From assembly GCF_009905735.1 (NCBI RefSeq), contig NZ_JAAALE010000010.1, positions 62,001 through 126,000 on the forward strand: a stretch of 64,000 bases of DNA, read 5' to 3'. The notes under the pieces are model-generated. The model was not told the DNA's origin, searched no databases, and saw only the letters and a program-made list of their open reading frames with translations. Origin of the DNA: Porphyrobacter sp. SLTP. GTDB lineage: Bacteria > Pseudomonadota > Alphaproteobacteria > Sphingomonadales > Sphingomonadaceae. Below, in pieces: positions 15,090 to 24,025 of this stretch (position 1 is the first letter of the stretch; each line of letters opens with the position of its first letter). The translations under genes and the position numbers were made by a program.

Positions 15090-15320
15090 ATGAACTATGT
15101 CCTCGTGCCCGTATTGCTTGTCCTCATGGGACTGGTGGCCTTTTCGCTGATCAAGGGGATCGTCGCCTTCCTCAAGACGACCAAGATCGACCTTGAAACC
15201 GGCGAAGGCTCGACCGCGACTGATATGCAGCTCGCCCAGAACAAGGCGATGTTCGCGCGTATCAAATATCAGGCGCTGGCAATCGTGGTGGTGGCGATCA
15301 TCATGGCAGCATCGCGCTAA
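15090..15320 (+). CDS. HIG1-domain twin-transmembrane protein
   Basis: 76 aa inner-membrane protein with two hydrophobic segments (about 5-28 and 59-74) and a polar loop. NKAMFARIKYQALAI in the second half is the conserved block of the hypoxia-induced-gene-1 (HIG1) family, which in bacteria and mitochondria is associated with cytochrome oxidase assembly or stability. That role is family knowledge and nothing here ties it to an oxidase. It lies 25 bases after gluQ and 12 bases before the cobalamin adenosyltransferase, so it probably shares their transcript. Confidence 0.85.
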   Translation: MNYVLVPVLLVLMGLVAFSLIKGIVAFLKTTKIDLETGEGSTATDMQLAQNKAMFARIKYQALAIVVVAIIMAASR

Positions 15321-15332
15321 GCCCTTCGCCCC

Positions 15333-15899
15333 ATGGTCAAGCTGAACCGCATTTACACCCGCACCGGGGATGATGGCACCACGGGCCTCGTCGATGGCTC
15401 GCGCTGTCCGAAGCACTCCGCGCGCATCAACGCGATGGGGCTGGTGGACGAGGCGAACAGCGCGATCGGGCTCGCGGCGGTGCTGATGTCCGGCGCTCCG
15501 GGCGCTGACATCACCCGTATCCAGAACGACATGTTTGATCTGGGCGCCGATCTGGCGACGCCGGGCGAAGATTTCGCGCCGTCGGAAATGGTGCTGCGCA
15601 TGGTGCCGTCGCAGGCCGAATGGCTCGAAGCGCGGATCGATGCCTTGAACGAGAAGCTTCAGCCGCTGACCAGCTTTATCCTGCCCGGCGGGACCGAACT
15701 TGCCGCACGTCTGCACGTCGCCCGCGCCACCACCCGCGCGGCAGAGCGGGCCATGGTGATGCTAGCCGCCGAATTGCCCGTTAATCCGGCGGCGCTGGCC
15801 TATATCAACCGCCTGTCGGACTATCTGTTCGTACTCGCCCGTGTGGTGAACGATAACGGCAAGCGCGATGTGAAGTGGGTCCCCGGCGCTAATCGCTAG
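15333..15899 (+). CDS. Cob(I)alamin adenosyltransferase, PduO type
   Basis: 188 aa. It transfers the adenosyl group of ATP to cob(I)alamin to give adenosylcobalamin. The N-terminal ATP loop YTRTGDDGTTGL is intact, as are VDEANSAIG and the C-terminal NRLSDYLFVLAR helix, which contains the conserved Arg and Asp residues of the trimeric PduO/ATR fold. The next gene (3-hydroxybutyryl-CoA dehydrogenase) starts 60 bases downstream; this pairing is familiar in alphaproteobacteria, where adenosylcobalamin serves methylmalonyl-CoA mutase and ribonucleotide reductase. No cobalamin riboswitch is visible upstream. Confidence 0.94.
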   Translation: MVKLNRIYTRTGDDGTTGLVDGSRCPKHSARINAMGLVDEANSAIGLAAVLMSGAPGADITRIQNDMFDLGADLATPGEDFAPSEMVLRMVPSQAEWLEARIDALNEKLQPLTSFILPGGTELAARLHVARATTRAAERAMVMLAAELPVNPAALAYINRLSDYLFVLARVVNDNGKRDVKWVPGANR

Positions 15900-15959
15900 C
15901 TTTTGCCTGAGCCCGTCGCTAACAGCGCGGCCAATTGCTGCACTTGCGAAGGACACATC

Positions 15960-16829
15960 ATGCGCACCATCGCCGTCATCGGGGCCGGACAAATGGGCAC
16001 CGGCATCGCCCAGACGATTGCCGCCAACGGCATGAACGTGATGCTGACCGATGTTGACCTCGCCCGCGCCGAAGCGGGGAAGGCCAATGTTGAGAAGGCG
16101 CTGGTCAAGCTGATGGGCCGCGGCAAGATCGAAGCAGCGGAGGCCGAAAGCCTGCTCGCGCGCATCACCCCTGTCGCCGATTACGCCCCTTTCGCTGAGG
16201 CCGACCTCATCATCGAAGCCGCGACCGAGCGTGAGGAGATCAAGAACGCGATCTTCGCAAACGCTGGCAAGGTGCTCAGCGAGGGCGCGATCATGGCGTC
16301 GAACACCTCATCGATCCCGATCACTCGCATGGCCAACCACTCGCCCGATCCGGCGCGGTTCATCGGGTTGCACTTCTTCAACCCGGTGCCCGTCATGGGG
16401 CTGATCGAGGTCATCCCCGGCCTCGCGACGGCGCAGGACACCACGGACCGTGTGACTGCCTTTGCCAAGGGGCTGGGCAAGGAAGTGGTGCTGAGTCAGG
16501 ACGAACCCGGCTTCGTCGTCAACCGCATCCTGTTGCCGATGATCAACGAGGCGGTGTTCGTGCTCGGCCAGTCGACGGCGGGAATCGAGGATATCGACAA
16601 GGGCTGCCGCCTCGGCCTCAACCACCCGATGGGGCCGCTGCAACTCGCTGATTTCGTCGGGCTCGACACCTGTCTCGACATTATCAACGTGCTCTACACC
16701 ACCACCCGCGACAGCAAGTATCGCGCGGCGCCGCTGCTGGTGAAGTATGTCGAGGCCGGCTGGCTCGGCCGCAAGACCGGACGCGGGTTCTACGATTACA
16801 CGGGTGAGGTTCCGGTGCCGACCCGCTGA
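15960..16829 (+). CDS. hbd: 3-hydroxybutyryl-CoA dehydrogenase
   Basis: 289 aa. NAD(P)-dependent oxidation of 3-hydroxybutyryl-CoA to acetoacetyl-CoA (or the reverse), in short-chain fatty acid or polyhydroxybutyrate turnover. The Rossmann loop GAGQMG is at 8-13, ASNTSSIPIT follows, and catalytic His138 sits in GLHFFNPVPVM. The C-terminal helical domain has the conserved GLNHPMGPLQLADFVGLD block. ATG 15960 is preceded by GAAGGA; an upstream in-frame ATG at 15903 would add 19 unconserved residues. Its acetoacetyl product would fit the CoA-transferase operon at 42995-46390, which lies far away. Confidence 0.95.
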   Translation: MRTIAVIGAGQMGTGIAQTIAANGMNVMLTDVDLARAEAGKANVEKALVKLMGRGKIEAAEAESLLARITPVADYAPFAEADLIIEAATEREEIKNAIFANAGKVLSEGAIMASNTSSIPITRMANHSPDPARFIGLHFFNPVPVMGLIEVIPGLATAQDTTDRVTAFAKGLGKEVVLSQDEPGFVVNRILLPMINEAVFVLGQSTAGIEDIDKGCRLGLNHPMGPLQLADFVGLDTCLDIINVLYTTTRDSKYRAAPLLVKYVEAGWLGRKTGRGFYDYTGEVPVPTR

Positions 16830-16833
16830 GGGG

Positions 16834-17253
16834 CTACTTCGGCTCAATCGTCATTTCGCGCTCTGAGATAAACGGCTCGCTGATTATCGTGGGTCCGCGG
16901 TGATCCACCACCGCGGTCGGCGATAGCGGCGCGGTCATCGGATTGCTGACTGAATTCGCAGCCGTGCCAGAGGCCTTCGCGCCGCTCGCGCTGTCCGCTC
17001 CATAGTCGCCGAAGACCGCACTATTGCTGCCCGAACCCGAACCGGCCTGGCCCGGCTTGTCGCCCTGGCTCTGGCCCTCGGCAAATGCCTGCGCCTCACT
17101 CGCAATGTTCGCGCGCTGGGCGCCGATAAAGTCGGCCGCCTTGCCGACGATGCCGCTGTCTTCCGACGAGCCGACGAGCGATACCGCGCTGAACACTGTC
17201 AGTCCGGCAAAGGCGAGCGCGGCTTTGCTGTTCTGGAACACCGACTTGTACAT
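16834..17253 (-). CDS. Hypothetical exported or membrane-anchored protein
   Basis: 139 aa, family not recognised. A hydrophobic N-terminal segment (about residues 9-29, ALAFAGLTVFSAVSLVGSS) may be a signal peptide or anchor. The rest is polar, low in complexity (Gly, Ser, Ala) and probably disordered, with a C-terminal proline/acidic end (ISEREMTIEPK). The stop lies four bases from the convergent hbd stop. It ends in nearly the same place as many small sphingomonad hypotheticals placed after hbd, but I cannot confirm that link. Function unknown. Confidence 0.7.
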   Translation of the reverse strand: MYKSVFQNSKAALAFAGLTVFSAVSLVGSSEDSGIVGKAADFIGAQRANIASEAQAFAEGQSQGDKPGQAGSGSGSNSAVFGDYGADSASGAKASGTAANSVSNPMTAPLSPTAVVDHRGPTIISEPFISEREMTIEPK

Positions 17254-17383
17254 GGCTCGTGCATAGCGCAGACGCGGTTAAAACTTCGTGCAAAGTGCTC
17301 CGTCCCGCTGGGCAACCGGACTGCCGCCCCGCGTGCAACATCGAGGCGGTTTGCAGGCTTATGCTTGGGCAAGGAGAAGAACC

Positions 17384-17782
17384 ATGTCCGACCGCAAGAC
17401 CCCCGCTCCCTCACTGGATGACGATCGCCTGCAAGGGCTGGCACATGAAACCCGCAATGCCGAACAGGATGAGCGCGGCGAACAGGCGCAGGATGTCGCC
17501 GCAGATGCGCTTGATCGCGTGTCAGGCCGCGCCGGGGGAACCGAGAGCCGCAAGCCACCTGCGACTGGTCTGGACGATGACGGTGGGGACGCCGCCGATC
17601 TGATCGACATCATGCGCCACATGGAAGAGACTGGCACGATCGACAATTCAGCCTTTGCAGGCGAGCCCGAACATGACGATGAGCCCACCCGCTATCGAGA
17701 CAGCGGCAAAGACGCGCTCGACGAGGATGAAGATGATGACGATGCCGGGCCGGACGCTTTGCATGAAACTCGCCGGCCCTGA
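17384..17782 (+). CDS. Hypothetical acidic protein
   Basis: 132 aa, soluble, very acidic, probably largely disordered. It starts at ATG 17384 with AAGGAG nine bases upstream. LIDIMRHMEETGTIDNSAFAG in the middle is the only segment that looks folded and helical, and the C-terminal third is Asp/Glu rich (DEDEDDDDAG). Family not recognised. It converges on mutS with 27 bases between stops. The codon usage looks like that of its neighbours, so I believe it is real. Confidence 0.7.
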   Translation: MSDRKTPAPSLDDDRLQGLAHETRNAEQDERGEQAQDVAADALDRVSGRAGGTESRKPPATGLDDDGGDAADLIDIMRHMEETGTIDNSAFAGEPEHDDEPTRYRDSGKDALDEDEDDDDAGPDALHETRRP

Positions 17783-17809
17783 CGTCGGGCTTGTGCTGCG
17801 CCTTGGCGC

Positions 17810-20455
17810 TCAGTGCTTGGGTTTGGGCAGCGCCCGCTTCCACTCGTAAAGCAAATCGAGCGCCTCGCGCGGGGTGAGCGCATCGAGATCGGCGTCGCGC
17901 AGGGCTTCGGCGAGTTGCTGCTCGGGTGAGGCGGGTGTCGGCTCGGCAGCCAGCGCGGCGAAGAGCGGCAGATCGCCGAGGCCTGCGGCAATCCCGCCGG
18001 TCGCGGTGCGGGTCGCTTCGAGCTTTTCGAGCACCGCCTTGGCGCGGGCGACCACCGGGGCCGGGACACCCGCCAGCCGCGCGACTGCGAGGCCATAGGA
18101 GCGATCGGCCGGGCCGTCGGCCAGTTCGTGCAACAACACCAGATCGCCCTGCCATTCCCGCGCGCGGACGTGGTGGAGGCTCAGTGCCTCGCAGGTTTCG
18201 GCCAGGCGCGCGAGTTCGTGATAATGGGTCGCGAACAGGCACCGGCAGCGGATTGTGGAATGCACCGCCTCGGCCACCGCCCAGGCCAGCGCCAACCCGT
18301 CATAGGTCGAGGTGCCGCGCCCCACTTCGTCGAGGATCACGAAGCTGCGGGAGGTGGCCTGCGCCAGAATGGCGGCGGTCTCGACCATCTCGACCATGAA
18401 GGTGGAGCGGCCCCGTGCGAGGTTGTCGGCCGCGCCCACTCGGCTAAACAACCGGTCAACCAGGCCGATACGCGCCGCCGATGATGGTACAAAGCATCCC
18501 GCTTGCGCCAACAGAACGATCAGCGCGTTCTGGCGCAGGAAGGTGGACTTGCCGCCCATGTTCGGCCCGCCGATCAGCCAGAGGCGATTGGCCTCGGCCA
18601 GTTGGCAGTCATTCGCCACAAACCGCTCACCCGCTTTGGCGAGTGCCGCTTCGACCACCAGATGACGGCCTGCGGTGATCGAGAGGCCTGCGTCTTCGGC
18701 AATCTCGGGGCGGCACCAATCGGATTCGCTGGCGCGTTCGGCATTGCCGGCGGCGACATCGATCCGGGCGAGCGCGGCGGCGGTGGCGGCGATGGCGTGG
18801 CGCGCGGCGACCACTGCGGCGACCAGTTCCTCGAAGTGCGCCTCCTCTGCCGCCAGCGCATGGCCCCCCGCCTCGGCGATGCGGGCGGCTTCCTCATGGA
18901 GCTTCAGCGAGTTGAACCGCACCGCGCCTGCCATCGTCTGACGATGGGTGAAGCCACTGTCGGGCGCCATCAGCGCATCGGCATAGCGCGCGCCCACTTC
19001 GATGAAATAGCCGAGCACACCGTTGTGGCGGATCTTGAGCGTGGCGATGCCGGTCTCGTCACGATAGCGCGCTTCCATCGCCGCAATCGCGCGGCGCGCA
19101 TCGCCGGAGGTGGCGCGCAATTCGTCGAGCGCGGCGTCATAACCGTCCGCGATGAACCCGCCACCGCTGCGCTCGGTCGGGGGTGAGGGCACCAGCGCGC
19201 GCGACAGCCAATCGGTCAGCGCGCCGTGGCCGGTGAGCTTTGCCAGAACGGCATCGAGCAGCGCGGGCCGATCCGGCGCACCGCTCAGCCAATGGTGCAG
19301 GCGCATCGCCTCGGACAGCCCGTCGCGCAGCTGGCCGAGATCGCGGGGAGAGCCGCGGCCTGCCACCACCCGCCCAAGCGCGCGGCCCAGATCAGGAATG
19401 GCGCGCAAGGCTTCACGCAATTGCGCGCGTTCGATCGGCCGGTCGCGCCAGAACTGCACCAGCGCGAGGCGGGCTTCGATCTGCGCGACATCGAGCAGGG
19501 GCGCAGACAGATCCTCCGCCAGCCGCCGCGAACCTGCGCCCGTCACGCAGCGATCCACCGCGCCGATCAGGCTGCCCGCGCGCCCGCCGGTGGTGCTTTC
19601 AAGGATTTCGAGGCTCGCCCGCGTCGCCGCATCCATTGCCATGCCCGCCTCGGCAGCGCGCGCCACCGGGGGCAGGAGCAGCGGCAGCCTCCCGCGTCCG
19701 ACATGGTCGAGATAGGCGATCAATCCGCCCGCCGCGCCTAGCATCGCCCGCGAGAAATCACCGAACGCATCGAGCGTCGCCACGCCATGCACCGCTTTCA
19801 GCCGTTCCGCCCCGGCATCGCTCGCGAAAGAATTGCGCGGGCGGGAGATCCTCTCATCGGGGCCGTGTGGCCAGTCTTCGGGGACCACGACCTCGCTCGG
19901 AGACAGCCGCGCCAGCGCCGCGCCGAGCTGATCGGGAGCGCATTCCTCCAGCACCATCGCGCCCGTGGACACGTCGACCGCGGCAATCCCCACCGTCCCG
20001 CGCAATTCCGCCAGCGCCACCAACACATTCGCACGGCGCGGTTCGAGCAGCGCTTCCTCGGTCAGCGTCCCCGCCGTTACCAGTCGCACGATGGCACGGC
20101 CCACCAGCACCTTTGACGAAGGTGTGCCTTCCCGCTTGGCCCGCGCCTTGGCCTCGTCGGGCGTTTCGACCTGCTCGGCAATCGCGACCCGGCAGCCCGC
20201 CTTGATCAAGCGCGCGAGATAGCCTTCCGCCGAATGCACCGGCACCCCGCACATCGGGATCGGCGCGCCGCCATGTTCGCCGCGTGTGGTCAGCGCGATG
20301 TCAAGAATCTGAGCCGCCGTGCGCGCGTCTTCGAAGAACAGTTCGAAGAAATCGCCCATCCGGTAGAACAGCAACGCATCGCCCGCTTCCTCGCGCAGCG
20401 CGAGGTATTGCGCCATCATCGGCGTGGGTTTGGAATCGGGAAGGGCGGCCATCAT
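17810..20455 (-). CDS. mutS: DNA mismatch repair protein MutS
   Basis: 881 aa, normal length. It binds mismatches and small loops and signals to MutL in an ATP-dependent way. The mismatch-binding GDFFELF segment (Phe-x-Glu) is at the N terminus. The C-terminal ABC ATPase has Walker A GPNMGGKST at about 630 and the signature/Walker B region with DEVGRGTSTYDG. The final helix-turn-helix region (LTPREALDLLYEWK) for dimerisation is present. Two adjacent Met codons start the frame, and the divergent malic enzyme lies 148 bases away. Confidence 0.97.
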   Translation of the reverse strand: MMAALPDSKPTPMMAQYLALREEAGDALLFYRMGDFFELFFEDARTAAQILDIALTTRGEHGGAPIPMCGVPVHSAEGYLARLIKAGCRVAIAEQVETPDEAKARAKREGTPSSKVLVGRAIVRLVTAGTLTEEALLEPRRANVLVALAELRGTVGIAAVDVSTGAMVLEECAPDQLGAALARLSPSEVVVPEDWPHGPDERISRPRNSFASDAGAERLKAVHGVATLDAFGDFSRAMLGAAGGLIAYLDHVGRGRLPLLLPPVARAAEAGMAMDAATRASLEILESTTGGRAGSLIGAVDRCVTGAGSRRLAEDLSAPLLDVAQIEARLALVQFWRDRPIERAQLREALRAIPDLGRALGRVVAGRGSPRDLGQLRDGLSEAMRLHHWLSGAPDRPALLDAVLAKLTGHGALTDWLSRALVPSPPTERSGGGFIADGYDAALDELRATSGDARRAIAAMEARYRDETGIATLKIRHNGVLGYFIEVGARYADALMAPDSGFTHRQTMAGAVRFNSLKLHEEAARIAEAGGHALAAEEAHFEELVAAVVAARHAIAATAAALARIDVAAGNAERASESDWCRPEIAEDAGLSITAGRHLVVEAALAKAGERFVANDCQLAEANRLWLIGGPNMGGKSTFLRQNALIVLLAQAGCFVPSSAARIGLVDRLFSRVGAADNLARGRSTFMVEMVETAAILAQATSRSFVILDEVGRGTSTYDGLALAWAVAEAVHSTIRCRCLFATHYHELARLAETCEALSLHHVRAREWQGDLVLLHELADGPADRSYGLAVARLAGVPAPVVARAKAVLEKLEATRTATGGIAAGLGDLPLFAALAAEPTPASPEQQLAEALRDADLDALTPREALDLLYEWKRALPKPKH

Positions 20456-20603
20456 TCCGGCATTGCCCCATCGCCTGCGATTCGGAAATGTCCGCCGCTA
20501 CGGCTTTCCCCCGCGCCGCGCCATTTCCGGCCTATCGCAACGGCCTTGGTGAGGCTAAGCGGAACGCGATTTTCCATTCGGACAAGCAGAGGGATCAGGC
20601 ATC

Positions 20604-22877
20604 ATGGCCGATGAGAACGCCACACCGAACAAGGGCGGCTTCACCGCGCGCGAGGCGCTGTTCTATCACGAGACCATCCGCCCCGGTAAGCTCGAGATTG
20701 TCGCCACCAAGCCGATGACCTCGCAGCGCGACCTGAGCCTGGCCTATTCGCCGGGCGTCGCCGTGCCGGTGGAAGCGATCGCCGCCGATCCCTCGCTCGC
20801 CGCGCGCTACACCGTCAAAGGCAATCTGGTCGCCGTGATCAGCAATGGCACCGCGATCCTCGGGCTGGGCAACCTGGGCGCGCTCGCTTCCAAGCCGGTG
20901 ATGGAAGGCAAGGCGGTGCTGTTCAAACGGTTCGCCGACGTGGATTCGATCGACATCGAACTCGCCACCGAAGACCCCGAGGCTTTCATCAACGCGGTTG
21001 CGCTGATGGAGCCGACCTTTGGCGGCATCAACCTTGAAGACATCAAGGCGCCGGAATGCTTCATCATCGAAGCCGCCTTGCGCGAGCGGATGAAGATTCC
21101 GGTGATGCATGACGATCAGCACGGGACCGCGATCATCACCGCCGCGGGCCTGCTCAACGCCTGCTACATCACCGGACGCGACTTCAAGGACGTGAAGGTC
21201 GTCGTCAATGGCGCGGGCGCGGCGGCGATTGCCTGCACCGCGCTGATCAAGGCGATGGGCGTGCGCCACGACAACGTGATCATGTGCGACCGTTCCGGCC
21301 CGATCACCCCGGGCCGCGAAGGCATGGACCAATGGAAGAGCGCCCACGCGGTCTCCACCAACGCGACCAGCCTTGAAGAAGCGCTGGTGGGTGCGGACAT
21401 CTTCCTCGGCCTGTCGGCTGCCGGTGCGCTGAAGCCCGAATGGGTGCGCAAGATGGCGGACAAGCCGATCATCTTCGCCATGGCCAATCCCGTCCCGGAA
21501 ATCATGCCGGATGAAGCCAAGGCCGTTCGCCCCGACGCGATCATCGCCACCGGGCGCAGCGATTTCCCCAATCAGGTCAACAACGTGCTGGGCTTCCCCT
21601 TCATCTTCCGCGGCGCACTGGATGTGCAGGCGACCACGATCAATGAAGAGATGAAGGTCGCCGCCGCCCACGCCATCGCCGAGCTTGCGCGCCGTCAGGT
21701 GCCCGAGGAAGTGGCGAGCGCCTATGGCAAGAACCACAAGTTCGGCACCGACTACATCATCCCCGCTCCGTTCGACCCGCGTCTGATCGAGGTGGTGTCC
21801 TCCGCCGTCGCCAAGGCGGCGATGGATTCGGGTGTGGCGCAGGCGCGGATCGAGGATTTCGAAGCCTATCGCATCCAGCTGCGCAGCCGCCTCAACCCCA
21901 CCACGTCGGTGCTGAGCGGCGTGTACGAAGTCGCCAAGGCCAACCCCAAGCGGATGGTCTTTGCCGAGGCGGAAGAAGAAGTGGTGCTGCGCGCCGCGAT
22001 CCAGTTCCGCGATTTCGGTTATGGCACGCCGATCCTGGTGGGCCGCACCAAGGCGGTGCTCGACAAGCTGCACCAGCTTTCGGTTGGCGATCCGGGCAGC
22101 TTTGAAATCCAGAACTCGGCCGATAGCGAGCACGTGCCCGCGATGGTCGATTACCTCTACAAGCGGCTCCAGCGGCGCGGCTATACCGAGCGGGATGTGC
22201 GGCGCATGGTCAATCAGGACCGCAACGTCTTTGCGTCGCTGCTGGTCGCGCTCGGCCACGGCGACGGCATCATCACCGGCATGACCCGCACCTTTGCGCA
22301 GACCGTGCGCGAGGTGAACCTGGTGCTCGATCACAAGCAGGGCGCGCTGCCGTTCGGCATCCACATGATGATCGGCAAGAACCACACCACCTTCCTCGCC
22401 GACACGACGATCAACGAACGGCCCAATTCCGCTGAGCTGGCCCATATCGCCAAGGAGACCGCCGCGGTCGCCCGGCGCATGGGGCATGAGCCGCGCGTGG
22501 CGTTCCTCAGCTATTCGACCTTCGGCAACCCCTCGGGCCAGTGGCTTGGGGCAATCCGCGAGGCGGTGGCGATTCTCGACCGGGAGGATCCGGGCTTCGA
22601 ATATGAAGGCGAAATGGCGCCTGACGCCGCCCTCAATCCCAAGGTGATGGCGCTGTACCCGTTCAGCCGCCTGTCCGGCCCGGCGAACGTGCTGATCATG
22701 CCGGGGCTGCAATCGGCGAACCTCTCGGCCAAGCTGCTGCGCGAATTGGGCAGCAATGCCACGATCGGCCCGATGCTGATCGGCATGGAAAAGCCGGTGC
22801 AGATCGTGCCGATGACCGCCAGCGTGCCCGATGTGCTGACCCTCGCCGTGCTGGCGGGCGCGGGCATCGTGGGGTGA
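20604..22877 (+). CDS. maeB: NADP-dependent malic enzyme with C-terminal phosphotransacetylase-like domain
   Basis: 757 aa multidomain enzyme that decarboxylates malate to pyruvate with NADPH production. The N-terminal ~430 residues are the malic enzyme, with YSPGVAVPV, the metal/substrate segment MHDDQHGTA and the nucleotide loop VVNGAGAAA. The C-terminal ~320 residues resemble phosphate acetyltransferase (GLQSANLSAKLLREL near the end). In the studied MaeB proteins this part binds acetyl-CoA as a regulator and has no transferase activity. It starts 149 bases from divergent mutS. ATCATGG at 20601 has only a weak ribosome site. Confidence 0.96.
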   Translation: MADENATPNKGGFTAREALFYHETIRPGKLEIVATKPMTSQRDLSLAYSPGVAVPVEAIAADPSLAARYTVKGNLVAVISNGTAILGLGNLGALASKPVMEGKAVLFKRFADVDSIDIELATEDPEAFINAVALMEPTFGGINLEDIKAPECFIIEAALRERMKIPVMHDDQHGTAIITAAGLLNACYITGRDFKDVKVVVNGAGAAAIACTALIKAMGVRHDNVIMCDRSGPITPGREGMDQWKSAHAVSTNATSLEEALVGADIFLGLSAAGALKPEWVRKMADKPIIFAMANPVPEIMPDEAKAVRPDAIIATGRSDFPNQVNNVLGFPFIFRGALDVQATTINEEMKVAAAHAIAELARRQVPEEVASAYGKNHKFGTDYIIPAPFDPRLIEVVSSAVAKAAMDSGVAQARIEDFEAYRIQLRSRLNPTTSVLSGVYEVAKANPKRMVFAEAEEEVVLRAAIQFRDFGYGTPILVGRTKAVLDKLHQLSVGDPGSFEIQNSADSEHVPAMVDYLYKRLQRRGYTERDVRRMVNQDRNVFASLLVALGHGDGIITGMTRTFAQTVREVNLVLDHKQGALPFGIHMMIGKNHTTFLADTTINERPNSAELAHIAKETAAVARRMGHEPRVAFLSYSTFGNPSGQWLGAIREAVAILDREDPGFEYEGEMAPDAALNPKVMALYPFSRLSGPANVLIMPGLQSANLSAKLLRELGSNATIGPMLIGMEKPVQIVPMTASVPDVLTLAVLAGAGIVG

Positions 22878-22882
22878 GATAG

Positions 22883-22908
22883 CGGAGCCCGGCGGATCAC
22901 GCCGGGCT
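22883..22908. terminator. Bidirectional terminator between maeB and the DUF892 gene
   Basis: GGAGCCCGGC followed by a short loop (GGATCAC) and GCCGGGCTCC forms a ten-base inverted repeat between two convergent stops. There is no long T run on either strand. Confidence 0.6.
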
Positions 22909-22918
22909 CCTGCCACCC

Positions 22919-23419
22919 TTACGCTTCGGCAGCGGCGGGGTTAACCTCGCCCGAAGCGATCTGCGTCATGTGCTTGTCGCCGCTGCGGGTGTCTTCGAGG
23001 CACTGCGCGAGGACGCTGGCGTCATTCTCCAGCCCAAGCCGCCGCGCGAAGGCCGCTGCCGTGCCATAGCCCGAGATGCCATAGTGCGTCATGCGCTGGT
23101 ACTGCGCGATGATCGAGGCATCGCGGACGTCCTCGTCGGAGAAATCCGCTTCGACCCCATGCGCGCGCGCTTCGGCGGCGAGGCCTTCCATACCCTTGCA
23201 ATGTTCGCCGCGCGGGTTGGCGTCGTGGTTCTCGATCAGGGTCTTGAGGTGATCCATGCCCTCCTCGATCCCGTCCACGCCTGCGGTCAGCGCCTTGCGC
23301 AGCTGGGCCGAGCTGGCGGCTTCCTTCAGCTCGCGCGTGACCTGAATGGCCTGGCGATTGGCGCTGTAGAGGTCCTGCAACTGATCGACGTAGAGATCCT
23401 TGAGCGTCGTGATGGTCAT
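22919..23419 (-). CDS. Ferritin-like DUF892 protein (YciE/YciF family)
   Basis: 166 aa helical protein. LYVDQLQDLYSANRQAIQ at the N terminus is the family signature, containing carboxylates expected in a di-iron four-helix bundle. The later THYGISGYGTAAAFARRLG also matches the YciF family. These proteins are stress-related in enterobacteria; the biochemical role is not settled. ATG 23419 is chosen because GGAG lies eight bases upstream; a longer frame to 23491 adds 24 residues that do not look like the family. It converges on maeB with about 40 bases between stops. That gap holds GAGCCCGGC-N8-GCCGGGCTC, a probable two-way terminator. Confidence 0.9.
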   Translation of the reverse strand: MTITTLKDLYVDQLQDLYSANRQAIQVTRELKEAASSAQLRKALTAGVDGIEEGMDHLKTLIENHDANPRGEHCKGMEGLAAEARAHGVEADFSDEDVRDASIIAQYQRMTHYGISGYGTAAAFARRLGLENDASVLAQCLEDTRSGDKHMTQIASGEVNPAAAEA

Positions 23420-23562
23420 GTTGGTCGTCTCCGGTGAATGATTGCACCCCCATTCCGCTGTGGCCCCAACCGGTCCGCGATGTTCTGTCATGGGTGTGGT
23501 AAGCTGCGGGGATCGGACGAGCCGCAGGCTGGCTGCGGCAGGGCGAGACAGGAGGCGGGGCG

Positions 23563-23958
23563 ATGCGGGTCGTGACGGCAGCGGTAACCTATTGGGCCAT
23601 TGTGTTTGCGCTGGGCTTCGTGCTCGGGACGGTGCGGGTGCTGTGGGTGATTCCGCGGGTGGGGCTGATGCCCGCGACCTTGCTGGAACTGCCGATCATC
23701 CTCGCGGCGAGCTGGTTTGCGGCCGGATGGATTTTGCGCCGCTTCGCCATCGCCACGCGGCGCGAGGCGCTGACCCTTGGCGTGCTGGCCTTCGCGATTC
23801 TGATGGCGGCGGAGTGCGCACTGGCTGGGGTGCTTTCGGGTGAGACACCGGCGCAGTGGCTCGCGGGGTTGCGGCAACCGCATGCGCTGCTCGGGCTGGC
23901 AGGGCAGGTGGTGTTCGCGTTCATGCCGTGGTGGCGAACTGCGAAACCAATTCCCTGA
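23563..23958 (+). CDS. Small membrane protein, function unknown
   Basis: 131 aa with four likely transmembrane segments (about 5-27, 37-57, 68-90 and 103-122) and an N-in start. Aromatic and Arg positions at the segment ends look natural (WFAAGWILRRFAIATRREAL). The ribosome site is GGAGGCGGGGCG. Similar short four-helix proteins are common unannotated genes in alphaproteobacteria, and I cannot name a family. It lies 67 bases upstream of the amidohydrolase, possibly on the same transcript. Confidence 0.75.
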   Translation: MRVVTAAVTYWAIVFALGFVLGTVRVLWVIPRVGLMPATLLELPIILAASWFAAGWILRRFAIATRREALTLGVLAFAILMAAECALAGVLSGETPAQWLAGLRQPHALLGLAGQVVFAFMPWWRTAKPIP

Positions 23959-24025
23959 CAAAACATTGGCATGTCGAACGCGGCATGGCATCTTCGCCGC
24001 GCGATCACGGGACGAGGGGGATGAC

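Noticed and set aside
20595..22916. 773-codon open frame antisense to the malic enzyme gene
   Set aside because: Composition is His/Arg/Gly-rich, typical of the antisense of a GC-rich gene, with no known domain. The plus strand encodes a complete malic enzyme.
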